Shown: positions 9,417-19,983, counted from the first letter of the stretch. The stretch is 64,000 nt of DNA from Variovorax sp. E3 (GCF_016082275.1 NZ_MOWM01000001.1:90978-154977); one strand, 5' to 3'. Numbers and translations: made by a program. The notes: generated from the sequence alone by a model not told the origin.

Positions 9417-11924
9417 TCAGGGTGTCTTCGAGAAATCGGCGCCCGCGCCGGACGGCGGCGCGCTGCCTTCGCCCCACGTCGTGGGCGCATCGGTCACGTC
9501 GAAGTCGAGCGTGCCGCCGCCTTGCACGCTGGCCAGCGGCAGCCACGTGCTGCCCCAGTCCGCGCCGTTGACCTTGAGCGCCTTGACGAAGGGCGCGGCC
9601 TTGTCGCGGCTGATGACCAGCCGCTTGCCTTCGGCCAGTTGCACGGTGATCTTCGAGAACTGCGGGGTCGAGAGCGTGAGGCCCGGCACGCCCGGGATCA
9701 TGGGATACAGCCCCATCGACGCCCACACGTACCAGCCCGAGGTCGCGCCCACGTCGTCGTTGCCGGGCAGGCCTTCGGGCTTGCTCGAGAAGGTGGCGGA
9801 CATGATCTGCGGCAGCACGAACTGCGTGCGCGACGGGCGGCCCGCCCAGTTGTAGGCCCAGGGCGCGGCAAAGGCCGGCTCGTTGCCCATGTAGAAGGTC
9901 GCGCCGTTCTCGCCGCTGTTGAGCCGGCTCGCGTTCAGGGCCAGGCCGGCGGGCGACTTCCTCGCCGCGTTCGTGGTGGACGTGACGGTGAAGAGCTTGT
10001 CGAGCCGCTGCACCGCCGCCGCGCTGCCGCCCAGTGCATCGGAGATGCGTGCGAGGTCGTGCGGAATGGCCCAAAGGTACTGCGCGGCCGTGCCTTCGTG
10101 GTAGCCGTCGTCCTGCGACGGCGAGGCCCAGTTGCCGGCATCGTCCTTCACGCCGAGCACCTTCGTGCCCGTGTTGAAGAGCTTGCTCCAGTTCTCGCCG
10201 CGCTTGAGCAGCACGCTCGCGTTCTTGCGGTCTTCGTCCGTCGCGATGCTGCCGATGGCCGTGATGTAGCTGCCGATGGCGAAGTCGCGGTTCGCGCCCT
10301 CGATGGTCAACGAACCGGTGTGAATGCCCTGGATGTCGCCGCCTTCCGGCACGTAGCCCAGGCGCAGGTAGTCGGGCAGGTTGCCCTGCGCAGTCCCGGC
10401 CTGGTTGCGGCCGAAGGCGGGGTTGCCGTTGCATGCCGGCCATTCGGGCCGGTCGGATGTCGGCCCGAAAGCCGCGCGGCGCATGAAGCCCAGCGCGGCC
10501 GCCGTGTCGTAGCGCGTCGCACCGAAGGCCTGCAGGCTGGCCAGCAGCATCGGCGCGTGGTCGCCTTCCATGGGCACGTCGTCCACGTTCGCGTCGGACC
10601 AGTGCGGGAAGGCGCCGCATTGCGCTGCGTCGTTCACCAGCGACTGCGCCATGTCGGCCGCGCGGTCACGGAACAGCCAGGCGTGCATCGACCCGAGCGA
10701 CCGGTAGGTGTCCCAGATCGAGAAGGTCGTGTACTGCTCGCGCTGCACGAGCTTGCCGGCCGCGTTGGTGTAGCTGTCGGTCTGGTGGCGCAGCTTGTCC
10801 ATGCCCATGTAGCTGCCGTCGACGTCGCTGAAAACCGATGGACCCGACATCACGCGATAGAAGGCCGAATAGAACTGCTTCAGCGCGTCGGTGGTGGCCG
10901 CCGTGTCCTCGACCTGGATCAGGTTGAGCTGGGTGTTCCATTCGGCGTCGGCCTTCTTGCGCGTGCCGTCGAAGTCGAAGCCCGGGTTCTCGGCCTCGAG
11001 GTTCTTGCGCGCGTTCTCGGCGTCCACGTAAGACAGGCCGATCTTGACGAGCGCCTTGCCGCCAGCTGCCTTCGACAAGTCGAAATTGAGCACCAGCACG
11101 CCGCCGTTGGCGATGATGCGCGGCGCGCTCGCATAGGGCGTGCCCACCTTGATATAGAAGTACGCGTCGTACTCGCCACCGCAATTGAACTTGTTGCGCG
11201 TCTTGCCGAAGAAGCCGTTCGCGTCGGCCGGGTCTTGCGAGATTGTCGCGGCGATGCCATCCATGGAATTGGTCTGCGTGCCGTCCACCACCAGGATGGC
11301 CTTGGTGGCATCCGGATAGGTCAGGCGCATGAAGCCGGAGCGCGTGGTGGCCGTGATCTCGGTCGTGATGTTGTCGTCGGTCCTGACCTTGTAGTAGCCC
11401 GGCGAGGCCGCTTCGTTGGCGTGATCGAAGGTGGGGCCCGCGCCCCTCATCACGAGGTTCTTGTCGCTTTCGAGTTGCTCGTCGTTCACGCTGGGCATCA
11501 TCGGCACGGTGCCGCCGCTGCGGCAGCCCGGTCCGCTGATGCGGGCCATGCTGAACCAGTTGATCTTGTTACTGGGGTAGTGATAGCCCGAGCCGCTGGA
11601 GAAGTACTCGTGGTCGATGTCCGTGTCGGGCCCGAAGGACACCATGCCGAAGGGCAGCGTCGCGGCAGGGCTCGTGTTGCCGGGGTGCGTGCTGCCCGGC
11701 TGGGAGGCGGTGCCCAGGAAGGCGTTGACGTACTTGGTCAATGCCAGTTCGGGTGGGGTGCCGGGGACCGGCGTGCGTTCAGTGGCAGGTGGCGTATCGG
11801 CCACCGTGGCCGCGGGCGACGGAAAAGAGAAGCCATCGCCTCCACTGCCCCCGCCACACCCCCACAACAAAGCAGAGGCAACCACCCCCACCGCCAGGCT
11901 TCTGCAAGCGTTCTTCATCATCAC
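9417..11924 (-). CDS. GH92 family alpha-1,2-mannosidase lipoprotein
   Basis: This is the second GH92 exo-alpha-mannosidase, intact at 835 aa. The signal peptide ends in ALLWGC, a slightly atypical lipobox, followed by a glycine/proline-rich spacer. The core begins at KYVNAFLGTASQPG and contains PFGMVSFGPD, ISGPGC, IWDTYRSLGS, GNEPAFAAPWAYNWAG and LPGNDDVGATSGWYVW. It lacks the long C-terminal extension of its neighbour, so the two enzymes probably differ in substrate or attachment. It is the first gene of a two-gene operon read away from the LacI-type regulator. One copy of the shared 42-bp element and a -10-like TACACT lie upstream, giving a leader of about 50 nt. Confidence 0.92.
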   Translation of the reverse strand: MMMKNACRSLAVGVVASALLWGCGGGSGGDGFSFPSPAATVADTPPATERTPVPGTPPELALTKYVNAFLGTASQPGSTHPGNTSPAATLPFGMVSFGPDTDIDHEYFSSGSGYHYPSNKINWFSMARISGPGCRSGGTVPMMPSVNDEQLESDKNLVMRGAGPTFDHANEAASPGYYKVRTDDNITTEITATTRSGFMRLTYPDATKAILVVDGTQTNSMDGIAATISQDPADANGFFGKTRNKFNCGGEYDAYFYIKVGTPYASAPRIIANGGVLVLNFDLSKAAGGKALVKIGLSYVDAENARKNLEAENPGFDFDGTRKKADAEWNTQLNLIQVEDTAATTDALKQFYSAFYRVMSGPSVFSDVDGSYMGMDKLRHQTDSYTNAAGKLVQREQYTTFSIWDTYRSLGSMHAWLFRDRAADMAQSLVNDAAQCGAFPHWSDANVDDVPMEGDHAPMLLASLQAFGATRYDTAAALGFMRRAAFGPTSDRPEWPACNGNPAFGRNQAGTAQGNLPDYLRLGYVPEGGDIQGIHTGSLTIEGANRDFAIGSYITAIGSIATDEDRKNASVLLKRGENWSKLFNTGTKVLGVKDDAGNWASPSQDDGYHEGTAAQYLWAIPHDLARISDALGGSAAAVQRLDKLFTVTSTTNAARKSPAGLALNASRLNSGENGATFYMGNEPAFAAPWAYNWAGRPSRTQFVLPQIMSATFSSKPEGLPGNDDVGATSGWYVWASMGLYPMIPGVPGLTLSTPQFSKITVQLAEGKRLVISRDKAAPFVKALKVNGADWGSTWLPLASVQGGGTLDFDVTDAPTTWGEGSAPPSGAGADFSKTP

Positions 11925-11978
11925 GTTGTCTCCCTGTTTTCAAGCCCGCGCCCGCAGGTCGGAACGCCGGTCGGCCGC

Positions 11979-12051
11979 AGTGTATGAACGGCTCGCGCCC
12001 TTCGGTGCTTGTGATTTCCCCGACGAAACAGAGCGTTGAAAGCGCAACAAA
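11979..12051 (-). promoter_or_regulatory. Shared mannosidase-regulon promoter element, copy A (towards the GH92 genes)
   Basis: This is the reverse-strand copy of a 42-bp element (12010-12051) that recurs upstream of lamB and of the ABC operon. It contains the left arm GTTGCGCT, a diverged right arm TCAACGC, and the block GTTTCGTCGGGGAAATCACA. A -10-like TACACT lies 25 bp further (11979-11984). No recognisable -35 box lies at the usual distance, which suggests control by a bound protein; the adjacent LacI-type regulator is the obvious candidate. Confidence 0.65.
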
Positions 12052-12171
12052 CATACGCTTGGCGGACCTCGTTCACGCCGTGCACGGGCGCGCGCCAACA
12101 CGGTCTCGACAATCCACGGTGCGCGCGGCAACAATGACTTTCCGAGCGACAACAACACCCCAAAGGGATCC

Positions 12172-13148
12172 ATGCCCGTAACCATCCGCGACGTGGCCGA
12201 GCCTCCGGCGTTTCCATCAGCACCGTATCGCGTGCCCTGAAAAACCAGCGCGGCCTGTCCGACGACACGCGCCGCATGATCCGCCAGACAGCCCGCCAGA
12301 TCGGCTACAACCCGGCGCGCCTGCGCGGCGCCAAGGCCAAGCAACTGGCCTTCATGGTGCACAGGCAGCACAGCCACTTCTCGACCAACCCGTTCTTCTC
12401 CGACGTGCTGCACGGGGTCGAGGAGGCGTGCCGCAAGTTCGCCATCGTGCCCACGCTTTTGACCTGCGGGCCGACCGACCCGATCCGCGAGCAGTTGCGC
12501 ATGCACGAGCCCGACATGGTGCTGGCGGCGGGCTACTTCGAGAGCGAGGTGCTCGACATGGTGGCCGGGCTCGACCTGCCGATCGCGCTCATCGACTGCT
12601 CGCTGCGCGACCTGCCCTCGGTGAACCCCGACAACGCCGTGGGCGGCTACCTGGCCACGCGCCACCTGCTGGACATCGGCCGTCAGCGCATCGCATACAT
12701 CGCGGGCTCGCTGGCGCACGTGAGCATCCTGGAGCGCGCGCAAGGCTATCGGCGGGCGCTGTTCGAGGCGGGCATCCTCGCGGATCCCGAGCTCGAGGTG
12801 GTGGCGCCGCCGGGGCAGTTGCACGACCGGGGCGCATCGGCCGCCATGCAGCAGCTGCTGCGGCTGCGCCGGCCACCCGATGCCGTGTTCGCCTACAACG
12901 ACGCGGCCGCGCTCGCCGCGCTGCAGACCTGCCGCCAGGCGGGGCTCACGGTGCCGAAGGACATCGCCATCGTGGGCTTCGACGACACGCTGGCCGCCGC
13001 GCAGGCCAACCCGCCGCTGACGACACTGCGCGTCGACCGGCAAGAGCTCGGCCGCCTCGGCGTGGAGCTGGTGATGCAAGGCTCGTCGATGCCCCGGCTC
13101 AACACGCTGCCCGTGAAGCTCATCGTGCGGGCCAGCACGCAGGGCTGA
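12172..13148 (+). CDS. LacI family transcriptional regulator (one frameshift)
   Basis: This is a DNA-binding sugar-responsive regulator. The first codons read MPVTIRDVAE, the usual helix-turn-helix start of LacI proteins. A missing G near 12201 breaks the frame just inside the recognition helix; with one base restored it continues as ASGVSISTVSRALKNQ, the classic LacI motif, then the hinge RQIGYNPARLRG. The remaining 270 residues are a periplasmic-binding-protein-like effector domain ending in TTLRVDRQELGRLGVELV. Total length about 325 aa, normal for the family. It is divergent from the GH92 operon and upstream of the porin and ABC genes, so it probably controls all three units with a mannose-type effector. 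That role is inference from position and the shared upstream element. Confidence 0.9.
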
Positions 13149-13164
13149 CACACCCTTTTGAAGA

Positions 13165-13184
13165 CCGATGGCCAACGCCATCGG
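13165..13184 (+). terminator. Possible terminator hairpin after the LacI-type gene
   Basis: An 8-bp perfect stem (CCGATGGC and its complement) with loop CAAC begins 16 bp after the regulator's stop codon. No T run follows, so a terminator role is only tentative. Confidence 0.35.
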
Positions 13185-13226
13185 CACCGCTTCTTCCCAC
13201 TCTGGATTGCCGTGAAAGCGCCAACG

Positions 13227-13298
13227 CTTTTTGCGCTGGCAACGCCGTGTTTCGTCCGGGAAATCACACGCTGGCACCGCGAATCGCGCTCCTACACT
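13227..13298 (+). promoter_or_regulatory. Shared mannosidase-regulon promoter element, copy B (towards lamB)
   Basis: The 42-bp element at 13227-13268 matches copy C almost base for base over its last 22 positions, and again ends with TTTCGTCCGGGAAATCACA. A -10-like TACACT follows after exactly 24 bp (13293-13298), the same spacing as copy C. A promoter here would give lamB an unusually long leader of about 270 nt containing a small open frame and a palindrome. Confidence 0.7.
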
Positions 13299-13346
13299 GC
13301 GGGCCGTCACATACAGGCACCTGTGGAGAACAGAGGAGAAGACGAC

Positions 13347-13424
13347 ATGCCGAACCCTTGCAAGCACACGCGTGCCGCCGCCACGAGCGGCTTCTTCTCC
13401 TGTCTGCAGCGCATCGCTCGATGA
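13347..13424 (+). CDS. Possible 25-residue leader peptide upstream of the porin gene
   Basis: An ATG with a very good ribosome binding site (AGGAG, 8 bases upstream) opens a frame of 25 codons, MPNPCKHTRAAATSGFFSCL and five more residues, ending in TGA. It lies inside the predicted lamB leader, after the promoter element and before a 19-bp palindrome. It has two cysteines and no membrane segment and resembles no family I know. It may be a regulatory leader peptide, or the match to a ribosome binding site may be chance. Confidence 0.35.
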   Translation: MPNPCKHTRAAATSGFFSCLQRIAR

Positions 13425-13495
13425 AGCGGTAGCGCACCCCCTCCCCCTTCGTTCGCACGCATCACCGCCGCCCGCGGCCGGTGAGGGACGACGCA

Positions 13496-13514
13496 CGTCC
13501 GAAGCCTTCGGACG
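13496..13514. repeat. 19-bp perfect palindrome in the lamB leader
   Basis: CGTCCGAAG and its exact complement surround a single C. It lies 60 bp before the lamB start codon and 71 bp after the small open frame. It could be an RNA hairpin controlling readthrough or an extra protein-binding site. The sequence shows only the symmetry. Confidence 0.45.
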
Positions 13515-13573
13515 GGCCCGCGCACGCCCTTGACCCCTCCACAACAACCCACTTCACCACCGAGGAGACAACC

Positions 13574-14929
13574 GTGAGATTCCAACTGAACCGCTACACC
13601 GCCGCCATCGTGCTGCTCGCAGGCATCCAGAGCCTGGCCCATGCGCAGTCGTCCGACGCACCGCCCGAGGCCGAGGTCAAGTCCGACCCGACCAAGGACT
13701 TCGTGAAGAAGGTCAACGAAGCCACGGGCCTGGAGTTCTGGGGCTACGGCCGCGGCGGCTTCTACAGCGCACCGAAGGGCGCGCCCAAGGGCGGCTACTC
13801 GCTCGGCGGCGACCTGCAGAAGTACCGCCTGGGCAACGAGGGCGACAACTACCTGGAGTTCGGCATCGGCAAGCGCTTCGACCTGGGCGACGGCGTGAAG
13901 TGGGGCGTGTTCTACATGCCCACGGTCTACAACGGCAAGAGCGGCACGGCGCAGGCGTACTTCTCGCTCAGCGGCATCTTCGGCAACGCCGCCAGCGTGT
14001 GGGCCGGCCAGCGCTACCACCGCATCCAGGACGTTCACATCCTGGACAAGTGGGTGGTCGAAGACGGCGACAACTACGGCGCCGGTATCGACGACATTCC
14101 GCTGGGCGGCCTGGGCCGGCTCAACGTGGCGGGCTACACGGCCGACTCCATCGACAACCACAGCGGCAACCCCAACAACGCCAAGCGCCTGAACGTGCAG
14201 TGGCGCGACATTCCGACCAACCCCGACGGCAAGCTCACGCTGACGGGCGCGCTGATCTCGGGCGACTTCGCCAAGGGCCGCGACGGCGGCGCGCTCGGGC
14301 TGATGCACATCCAGAAGAACTTCCTGGTGCCGGGGCTGAACAACACGCTGTTCCTGCAGGCATCGAGCGGGCACGCGTCGGTCAACGGCAAGTTCTACAA
14401 CCTGGACAACAGCACCACCAGCACGGGACTGCTGTTCGGGCCCGACCTGCAGGCGGGCCCCGGCGGCTTCCTTTTCGCGCCGCTGGTGACGCGCACCACG
14501 TTCACGCCGCAGCCGGGCGCCAAGCAGCGGCGCATCCTGGATTCGGTGGACTTCCAGATCGGGCGCTTCGGCGGCCAGGCGCTGGTGGGCTACCAGACCG
14601 TGCGCCCCGACAACGGGCCCGAGACCAAGGACTTCTCCCTCGGCGGACGCGTGTCGTACGGCATTGCCAAGTACACCAAGCTGCTGGCCGAAGTCGGCAG
14701 CACGCGCCGCAGCATCAGCGCACAGCCCAGGCAGACGCTCAACAAGGGCACCTTCGCGGTGGCCTTCTCGCCCAACACCGACTTCTGGACGCGCCCCGAG
14801 TTCCGCCTGTACGTCACGCGCGCGAGCTGGAACAAGGCCGCGGGCGACGCCAACGTCGACAGCTTCGGCGCCAACGGCCGGCGCAGCGCGACCATCTTCG
14901 GCGTGCAGATGGAAGCCTGGTGGGAATAA
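13574..14929 (+). CDS. LamB-type maltoporin family carbohydrate porin
   Basis: This is an outer-membrane trimeric sugar channel. The start is a GTG with a strong GAGGAG ribosome binding site 6 bases upstream; earlier in-frame starts would destroy the signal peptide. That signal ([22 protein letters not shown]) is cleaved before QSSD. The mature protein opens with the LamB feature [13 protein letters not shown] and continues as alternating beta strands. It contains [17 protein letters not shown], the family's WAGKRYYQR-like stretch, and ends in a terminal aromatic-rich strand (QMEAWWE). At 451 aa it fits LamB. It sits between the regulator and the ABC importer, so it likely admits the products of the GH92 enzymes. 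Confidence 0.9.
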   Translation: MRFQLNRYTAAIVLLAGIQSLAHAQSSDAPPEAEVKSDPTKDFVKKVNEATGLEFWGYGRGGFYSAPKGAPKGGYSLGGDLQKYRLGNEGDNYLEFGIGKRFDLGDGVKWGVFYMPTVYNGKSGTAQAYFSLSGIFGNAASVWAGQRYHRIQDVHILDKWVVEDGDNYGAGIDDIPLGGLGRLNVAGYTADSIDNHSGNPNNAKRLNVQWRDIPTNPDGKLTLTGALISGDFAKGRDGGALGLMHIQKNFLVPGLNNTLFLQASSGHASVNGKFYNLDNSTTSTGLLFGPDLQAGPGGFLFAPLVTRTTFTPQPGAKQRRILDSVDFQIGRFGGQALVGYQTVRPDNGPETKDFSLGGRVSYGIAKYTKLLAEVGSTRRSISAQPRQTLNKGTFAVAFSPNTDFWTRPEFRLYVTRASWNKAAGDANVDSFGANGRRSATIFGVQMEAWWE

Positions 14930-14954
14930 CGGAACACCTCTGGGCAGCGGCGCA

Positions 14955-15026
14955 TTTGTTGCGCTCGCAACGCTGTGTTTCGTCCGGGAAATCACAGCGT
15001 GCGACCCGGTGGGCGCTGCCTAAACT
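14955..15026 (+). promoter_or_regulatory. Shared mannosidase-regulon promoter element, copy C (towards the ABC operon)
   Basis: The clearest copy of the element is at 14955-14996. It has a perfect inverted repeat, GTTGCG-CT-CGCAAC (14958-14971), and then the block TTTCGTCCGGGAAATCACA. A -10-like TAAACT starts 24 bp later (15021-15026), 38 bp before the substrate-binding protein gene. It falls in the 134-bp gap between lamB and the ABC operon, so the ABC genes have their own regulated promoter. Confidence 0.72.
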
Positions 15027-15063
15027 GCCGCCGGTTTCAACACTCGACTCGGGAGACACGCAC

Positions 15064-16326
15064 ATGAAAAACCTCACCCAGAAATTCGCCGTCAGTGCCA
15101 TCACCGCCGTCTGCCTCGCGCTGGGCACCGGCGCGGCCATGGCCCAGCAAAGCGTCGAGGTCCTGCACTGGTGGACCGCCGGTGGCGAGGCCGCCGCGCT
15201 CAACGTGCTCAAGGGCAACCTGGAGAAGCAAGGCGTCAAGTGGAACGACATGCCCGTGGCCGGCGGCAGCGGCGAAGCCGCCATGACGGCGCTGCGGGCG
15301 CGCGTGACTTCGGGCAACCCGCCCACCGCGTCGCAGATGCAGGGCTTCGACATCCTCGACTGGGGCAAGCAGGGCCTGGTGGCCGACCTGAACACGCTCG
15401 CGCAGAAAGGCGGCTGGGACAAGGTCGTGCCGCCCGCGCTGCAGAAGTTCTCCAAATACAACGGCAAGTGGATCGCTGCACCGGTCAACATCCACTCCAC
15501 CAACTGGGTCTGGGCCAACCAGGTCGTGCTGGCCAAGGCCGGCGTCACGGCGGAGCCGAAGAACTGGGACGAGTTCATCGCCGCCGCCGACAAGGTGCAG
15601 AAGGCCGGCTTCATCGCCATCGCCCACGGCGGCCAGCCGTGGCAGGACGCCACGCTGTTCGAGAACGTGGCCGTGGCCACCGGCGGTGTCGACTACTACC
15701 GCAAGGCCTTCATCGAGCTCGACGGCAAGACCCTGGCCTCGCCGACCACCGAGAAAGTGTTCCAGCGCATGGGCCAATTGCGCAAGCTCGTCGACAAGGA
15801 CTTCTCGGGCCGCGACTGGAACGTGGCCTCGGGCATGGTGATCGGCGGCAAGGCCGGCTTCCAGGTCATGGGCGACTGGGCCAAGGGCGAGTTCGTCAAC
15901 GCCAGGCAGGTGCCGGGCAAGGACTTCGCCTGCTTCCGCTTTCCGGGCACGCAGGGCATCGTCACCTTCAACGCCGACCAGTTCGTGATGTTCAAGCTGA
16001 AGGACGCCGACAAGGAAGCCGCGCAGCAGAAGCTCGCCAACGCCATCCTGGAGCCGGGCTTCCAGTCGGCCTTCAACGTGGTCAAGGGCTCGGCGCCCGC
16101 GCGCACCGACGTGCCCGACACCGCCTTCGACGCCTGCGGCAAGAAGGCCATCAAGGACGTGGCCGAGGCCAGCCAGGCCCACACGCTGGTGGGCTCGATG
16201 GCGCATGGCCACGCGGTGCCGGCGTCGATCAAGAACGCGTTCTACGACGTGATCACGCGCCACTTCAACGGCCAGATCGACGACAAGAAAGCGGTTGCGG
16301 CGCTGGCGTCCGCCGCCAGGAACTGA
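15064..16326 (+). CDS. Sugar ABC transporter substrate-binding protein (GtsA-like, glucose/mannose type)
   Basis: This is the periplasmic binding component of a CUT1 sugar importer. A signal peptide ending in AMA is cleaved before [15 protein letters not shown]; the HWWTAGGE and [22 protein letters not shown] segments are typical of the GtsA/GltB glucose-mannose binding subfamily. The length of 420 aa is normal. It starts 38 bp after the -10-like box of element copy C and is followed after 24 bp by the first permease. Subfamily resemblance together with the mannosidases suggests mannose or glucose as ligand, but the specificity is not proven by sequence. Confidence 0.9.
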   Translation: MKNLTQKFAVSAITAVCLALGTGAAMAQQSVEVLHWWTAGGEAAALNVLKGNLEKQGVKWNDMPVAGGSGEAAMTALRARVTSGNPPTASQMQGFDILDWGKQGLVADLNTLAQKGGWDKVVPPALQKFSKYNGKWIAAPVNIHSTNWVWANQVVLAKAGVTAEPKNWDEFIAAADKVQKAGFIAIAHGGQPWQDATLFENVAVATGGVDYYRKAFIELDGKTLASPTTEKVFQRMGQLRKLVDKDFSGRDWNVASGMVIGGKAGFQVMGDWAKGEFVNARQVPGKDFACFRFPGTQGIVTFNADQFVMFKLKDADKEAAQQKLANAILEPGFQSAFNVVKGSAPARTDVPDTAFDACGKKAIKDVAEASQAHTLVGSMAHGHAVPASIKNAFYDVITRHFNGQIDDKKAVAALASAARN

Positions 16327-16350
16327 CAGCGCCCGAGGACGACACGCCCC

Positions 16351-17216
16351 TTGAAAGCCAACCTGCTTCCCAAGCTCCTGCTGAGCCCCAGCGCACTGCT
16401 CGTGCTGGTCTGTGTCTACGGCTACATCATGTTCACGGTCGGCCTGTCGTTCACGACGTCGACCATGCTGCCCAACGCAGAGTGGGCGGGCACGGCGAAC
16501 TACGAGCGGCTGCTGGGGCTGGAGAACTGGTCGGTGTCGCTGCACAACCTGGCGGTGTTCGCGGGCCTGTACATCGCCATCGCGATGGTGCTGGGGCTCA
16601 CGCTGGCGATCCTGATCGACCAGAAGATCCGCGCCGAGGGCGTGCTGCGCTCGATCTTCCTCTACCCGATGGCGCTCTCGCTGATCGTCACCGGCACGGC
16701 CTGGAAATGGCTGCTCGACCCCGGCGTGGGCATCGAGCACACGATGCGCAGCCTGGGCTGGAGCAGCTTCGCGTTCGACTGGATCAAGGACGGCGACATG
16801 GCCATCTACTGCGTGGTCATCGCCGCCGTCTGGCAGACCTCGGGCTTCGTGATGGCGATGTTCCTGGCCGGCCTGCGCGGCGTCGACGGCGAGCAGATCA
16901 GCGCCGCGCGCGTCGACGGCGCGCGCACCTGGCAGATCTACACGCGCATCGTCATCCCGCAACTGGGGCCGGTGTTCGTCTCGGCCTTCGTGATCCTGGC
17001 GCACATGGCCATCAAGTCGTACGACCTGGTGATCGCGCTGACCAACGGCGGGCCCGGGCGCTCGACCTGGCTGCCTTCCGTCTTCATGTACCAGTACACC
17101 TTCACCCGCAACGAGATGGCCGTGGGCGCCGCAAGCTCGGTGCTGATGCTCGTGGCCGTCGGCATCGTCGTGGTGCCTACCTGCTGCGCGAGATGCGGGG
17201 TGCCCAACATGGCTGA
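16351..17216 (+). CDS. Sugar ABC transporter permease 1 (MalF-like), one frameshift
   Basis: This is one of two membrane subunits of the CUT1 importer. Six membrane helices are visible, with the EAA loop (EQISAARVDGARTWQIYTRIVIPQL) that contacts the ATPase. A missing G near 17175, in the codons for VVVAYLLREM, takes the frame into the next gene. As a result the raw sequence reads as one false 579-residue permease-permease fusion. With the base restored, this subunit is about 288 aa and stops at the TGA at 17214-17216, overlapping permease 2 by 8 bp. Confidence 0.9.
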
Positions 17217-18090
17217 ACAGGCGCTTCGACATCGCACGCCGGGCGCCCATGCCGCGCGCCTGCTGCTGTACGCGGTGCTGGCCGTGCTGGCGCTGGTGTT
17301 CCTGATGCCGGTGTACGTGATGGTCGTCAACTCGCTGAAGCCGCTGGAAGAAATCCGCAACGGCCACCTGATGGCGCTGCCCGTCGCGTGGACGCTCGCG
17401 CCCTGGCATTCGGCCTGGAGCACCGCGCAGATCGGCGTGCAGCCCACGGGCCTGAAGCCCTACTTCATCAACTCGTTCCTGCTGGTGGTGCCGGGCGTGG
17501 TGCTGTCCACGCTCATCGGCGCGGTGAACGGCTACATCCTCACGCAGTTCAGGATCCGCGGCGCGCACCTGCTGTTCGCGGCCATGCTGTTCTCGGTGTT
17601 CATTCCGTTCCAGATCGTGCTGATACCCATGGCCAAGACGCTGGGCATGCTGGGCATCGCGGGCACGGTGACGGGGCTGGTGTTCGTGAACGTGGTGTAC
17701 GGCATCGGCTTCACCACGCTGTTCTTTCGCAACTACTACGCGGCGTTTCCGCAGGAGCTGGTGCGCTCGGCGCGCATGGACGGCGCGGGCTTCTTCGGCG
17801 TGCTGTGGCGCATCTTGCTGCCCAACAGCACGCCCATCATCGTGGTGACGGTGATCTGGCAGTTCACCAACATCTGGAACGAGTTTCTCTTCGGTGCCTC
17901 GTTCAGCGACTACAGCTCTTTCCCGATCACCGTGGCACTGAACAACCTCGTCAACAGCTCCACGGGGGTCAAGGAATACAACGTGCATTTCGCGGGCGCG
18001 TTCATCGCGGCGCTTCCCACGCTGGTCGTGTACCTGGTTTCCGGCAAGTATTTCGTGCGCGGCCTGATGGCCGGCTCGGTCAAAGGTTAG
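17209..18090 (+). CDS. Sugar ABC transporter permease 2 (MalG-like)
   Basis: This is the second membrane subunit. The ATG at 17209 overlaps the repaired end of permease 1 and starts MAEQALRHRTPGAHAARLLL, followed by six membrane helices. The EAA loop reads ELVRSARMDGAGFFGVLWRI and the C-terminus ends in SGKYFVRGLMAGSVKG, a hallmark of MalG-type subunits. At 293 aa it is of normal length. It ends 4 bp before the ATPase gene, in line with one operon. Confidence 0.92.
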   Translation: MAEQALRHRTPGAHAARLLLYAVLAVLALVFLMPVYVMVVNSLKPLEEIRNGHLMALPVAWTLAPWHSAWSTAQIGVQPTGLKPYFINSFLLVVPGVVLSTLIGAVNGYILTQFRIRGAHLLFAAMLFSVFIPFQIVLIPMAKTLGMLGIAGTVTGLVFVNVVYGIGFTTLFFRNYYAAFPQELVRSARMDGAGFFGVLWRILLPNSTPIIVVTVIWQFTNIWNEFLFGASFSDYSSFPITVALNNLVNSSTGVKEYNVHFAGAFIAALPTLVVYLVSGKYFVRGLMAGSVKG

Positions 18091-18094
18091 GTCA

Positions 18095-19225
<1,131 letters not shown>

Positions 19226-19349
19226 CCATGGAGCACGCCCTTGATGTTGACGTCGAGGCAGCGACGCACCAAAAGGTGCAGTGCCGTTCCTCCGCGGTCG
19301 TTGCCTGTTCCTGCATCGCCCTTGCCTCACACGGGCCGCAACCGAGGCG

Positions 19350-19964
19350 TTACTTGTAGAGCCAGCGCGCCATCAGGCGCGTGTACCTCGGCATGACGAG
19401 ATACACCATCAGCCCGACGATGGCGGCCGAGGCGATCAGGTGCTCGACCCCATAGCTCGACAACACGGGCACCGACGCCACCAGCCAGTGCACCACGGCC
19501 GGCACCAGCATGGTCAGCGGGTAGATCACCGACAGGGTCAGCAGGAACTGCTTGTAGCGCCTGGCCGGCGGTTGCCCCGCCGTCGGGTGAAACCAGAACT
19601 CGAGCCCGGTGCGCGTTTCCACCTTTTCGTCGGCTTCGAGAAACGACGCCGCCTCTTCGACCAGCTGGCGGCGCGCGCCCGAGGCGAACCAGTCCTGCGC
19701 GTGCGCGAGCGAGTCGAAGCGGATGGTGATGGTGTACTGCAGACCGCCCGCCACCGGGTGGATGACGTTCACGCCTCGGCGCCCCGGAAAGCGCGCGGCA
19801 ATGGGCACCACCTTCTTCAGCCATTGCTCGTAGGCGGCCACGGACTCGCGCTTGACCGTCTGCTGGATGACGGCGGTGACAGTCTCGCCACCGGGCAGCG
19901 CCCGCCCGGCAATTTCGTCGAGCGTGGCGGTGCGCAAGCCGGGTTGGCGATCGTCGGCGGTCAT
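19350..19964 (-). CDS. ABM-fold (antibiotic biosynthesis monooxygenase) protein with C-terminal membrane helices
   Basis: The N-terminal 120 residues form an antibiotic-biosynthesis-monooxygenase-type dimeric alpha/beta barrel: TVTAVIQQTVKRESVAAYEQ, then FPGRRGVNVIHP and YTITIRFDSLAHAQDWFAS. Two or three hydrophobic helices follow, including LTLSVIYPLTMLVPAVVHWL, so the protein is probably held in the inner membrane. This two-part architecture is common for uncharacterised proteobacterial ABM proteins. It is 204 aa and is the last gene of a four-gene operon with pirin, hydrolase and GNAT genes; substrate unknown. Confidence 0.75.
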   Translation of the reverse strand: MTADDRQPGLRTATLDEIAGRALPGGETVTAVIQQTVKRESVAAYEQWLKKVVPIAARFPGRRGVNVIHPVAGGLQYTITIRFDSLAHAQDWFASGARRQLVEEAASFLEADEKVETRTGLEFWFHPTAGQPPARRYKQFLLTLSVIYPLTMLVPAVVHWLVASVPVLSSYGVEHLIASAAIVGLMVYLVMPRYTRLMARWLYK

Positions 19965-19983
19965 GTGCGGAGCCTTTTCTTCT

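Noticed and set aside
7477..10620. A 1,047-residue reverse-strand reading that joins shadow sequence over the second GH92 gene to the N-terminus of the first
   Set aside because: Only the part from 9366 downwards matches GH92; the rest is an alternative frame over the neighbour's real coding sequence and has no family features.
19226..19349. A possible terminator or small gene after the sugar ATPase
   Set aside because: No hairpin with a T run and no frame with a ribosome binding site could be supported in these 124 bp.
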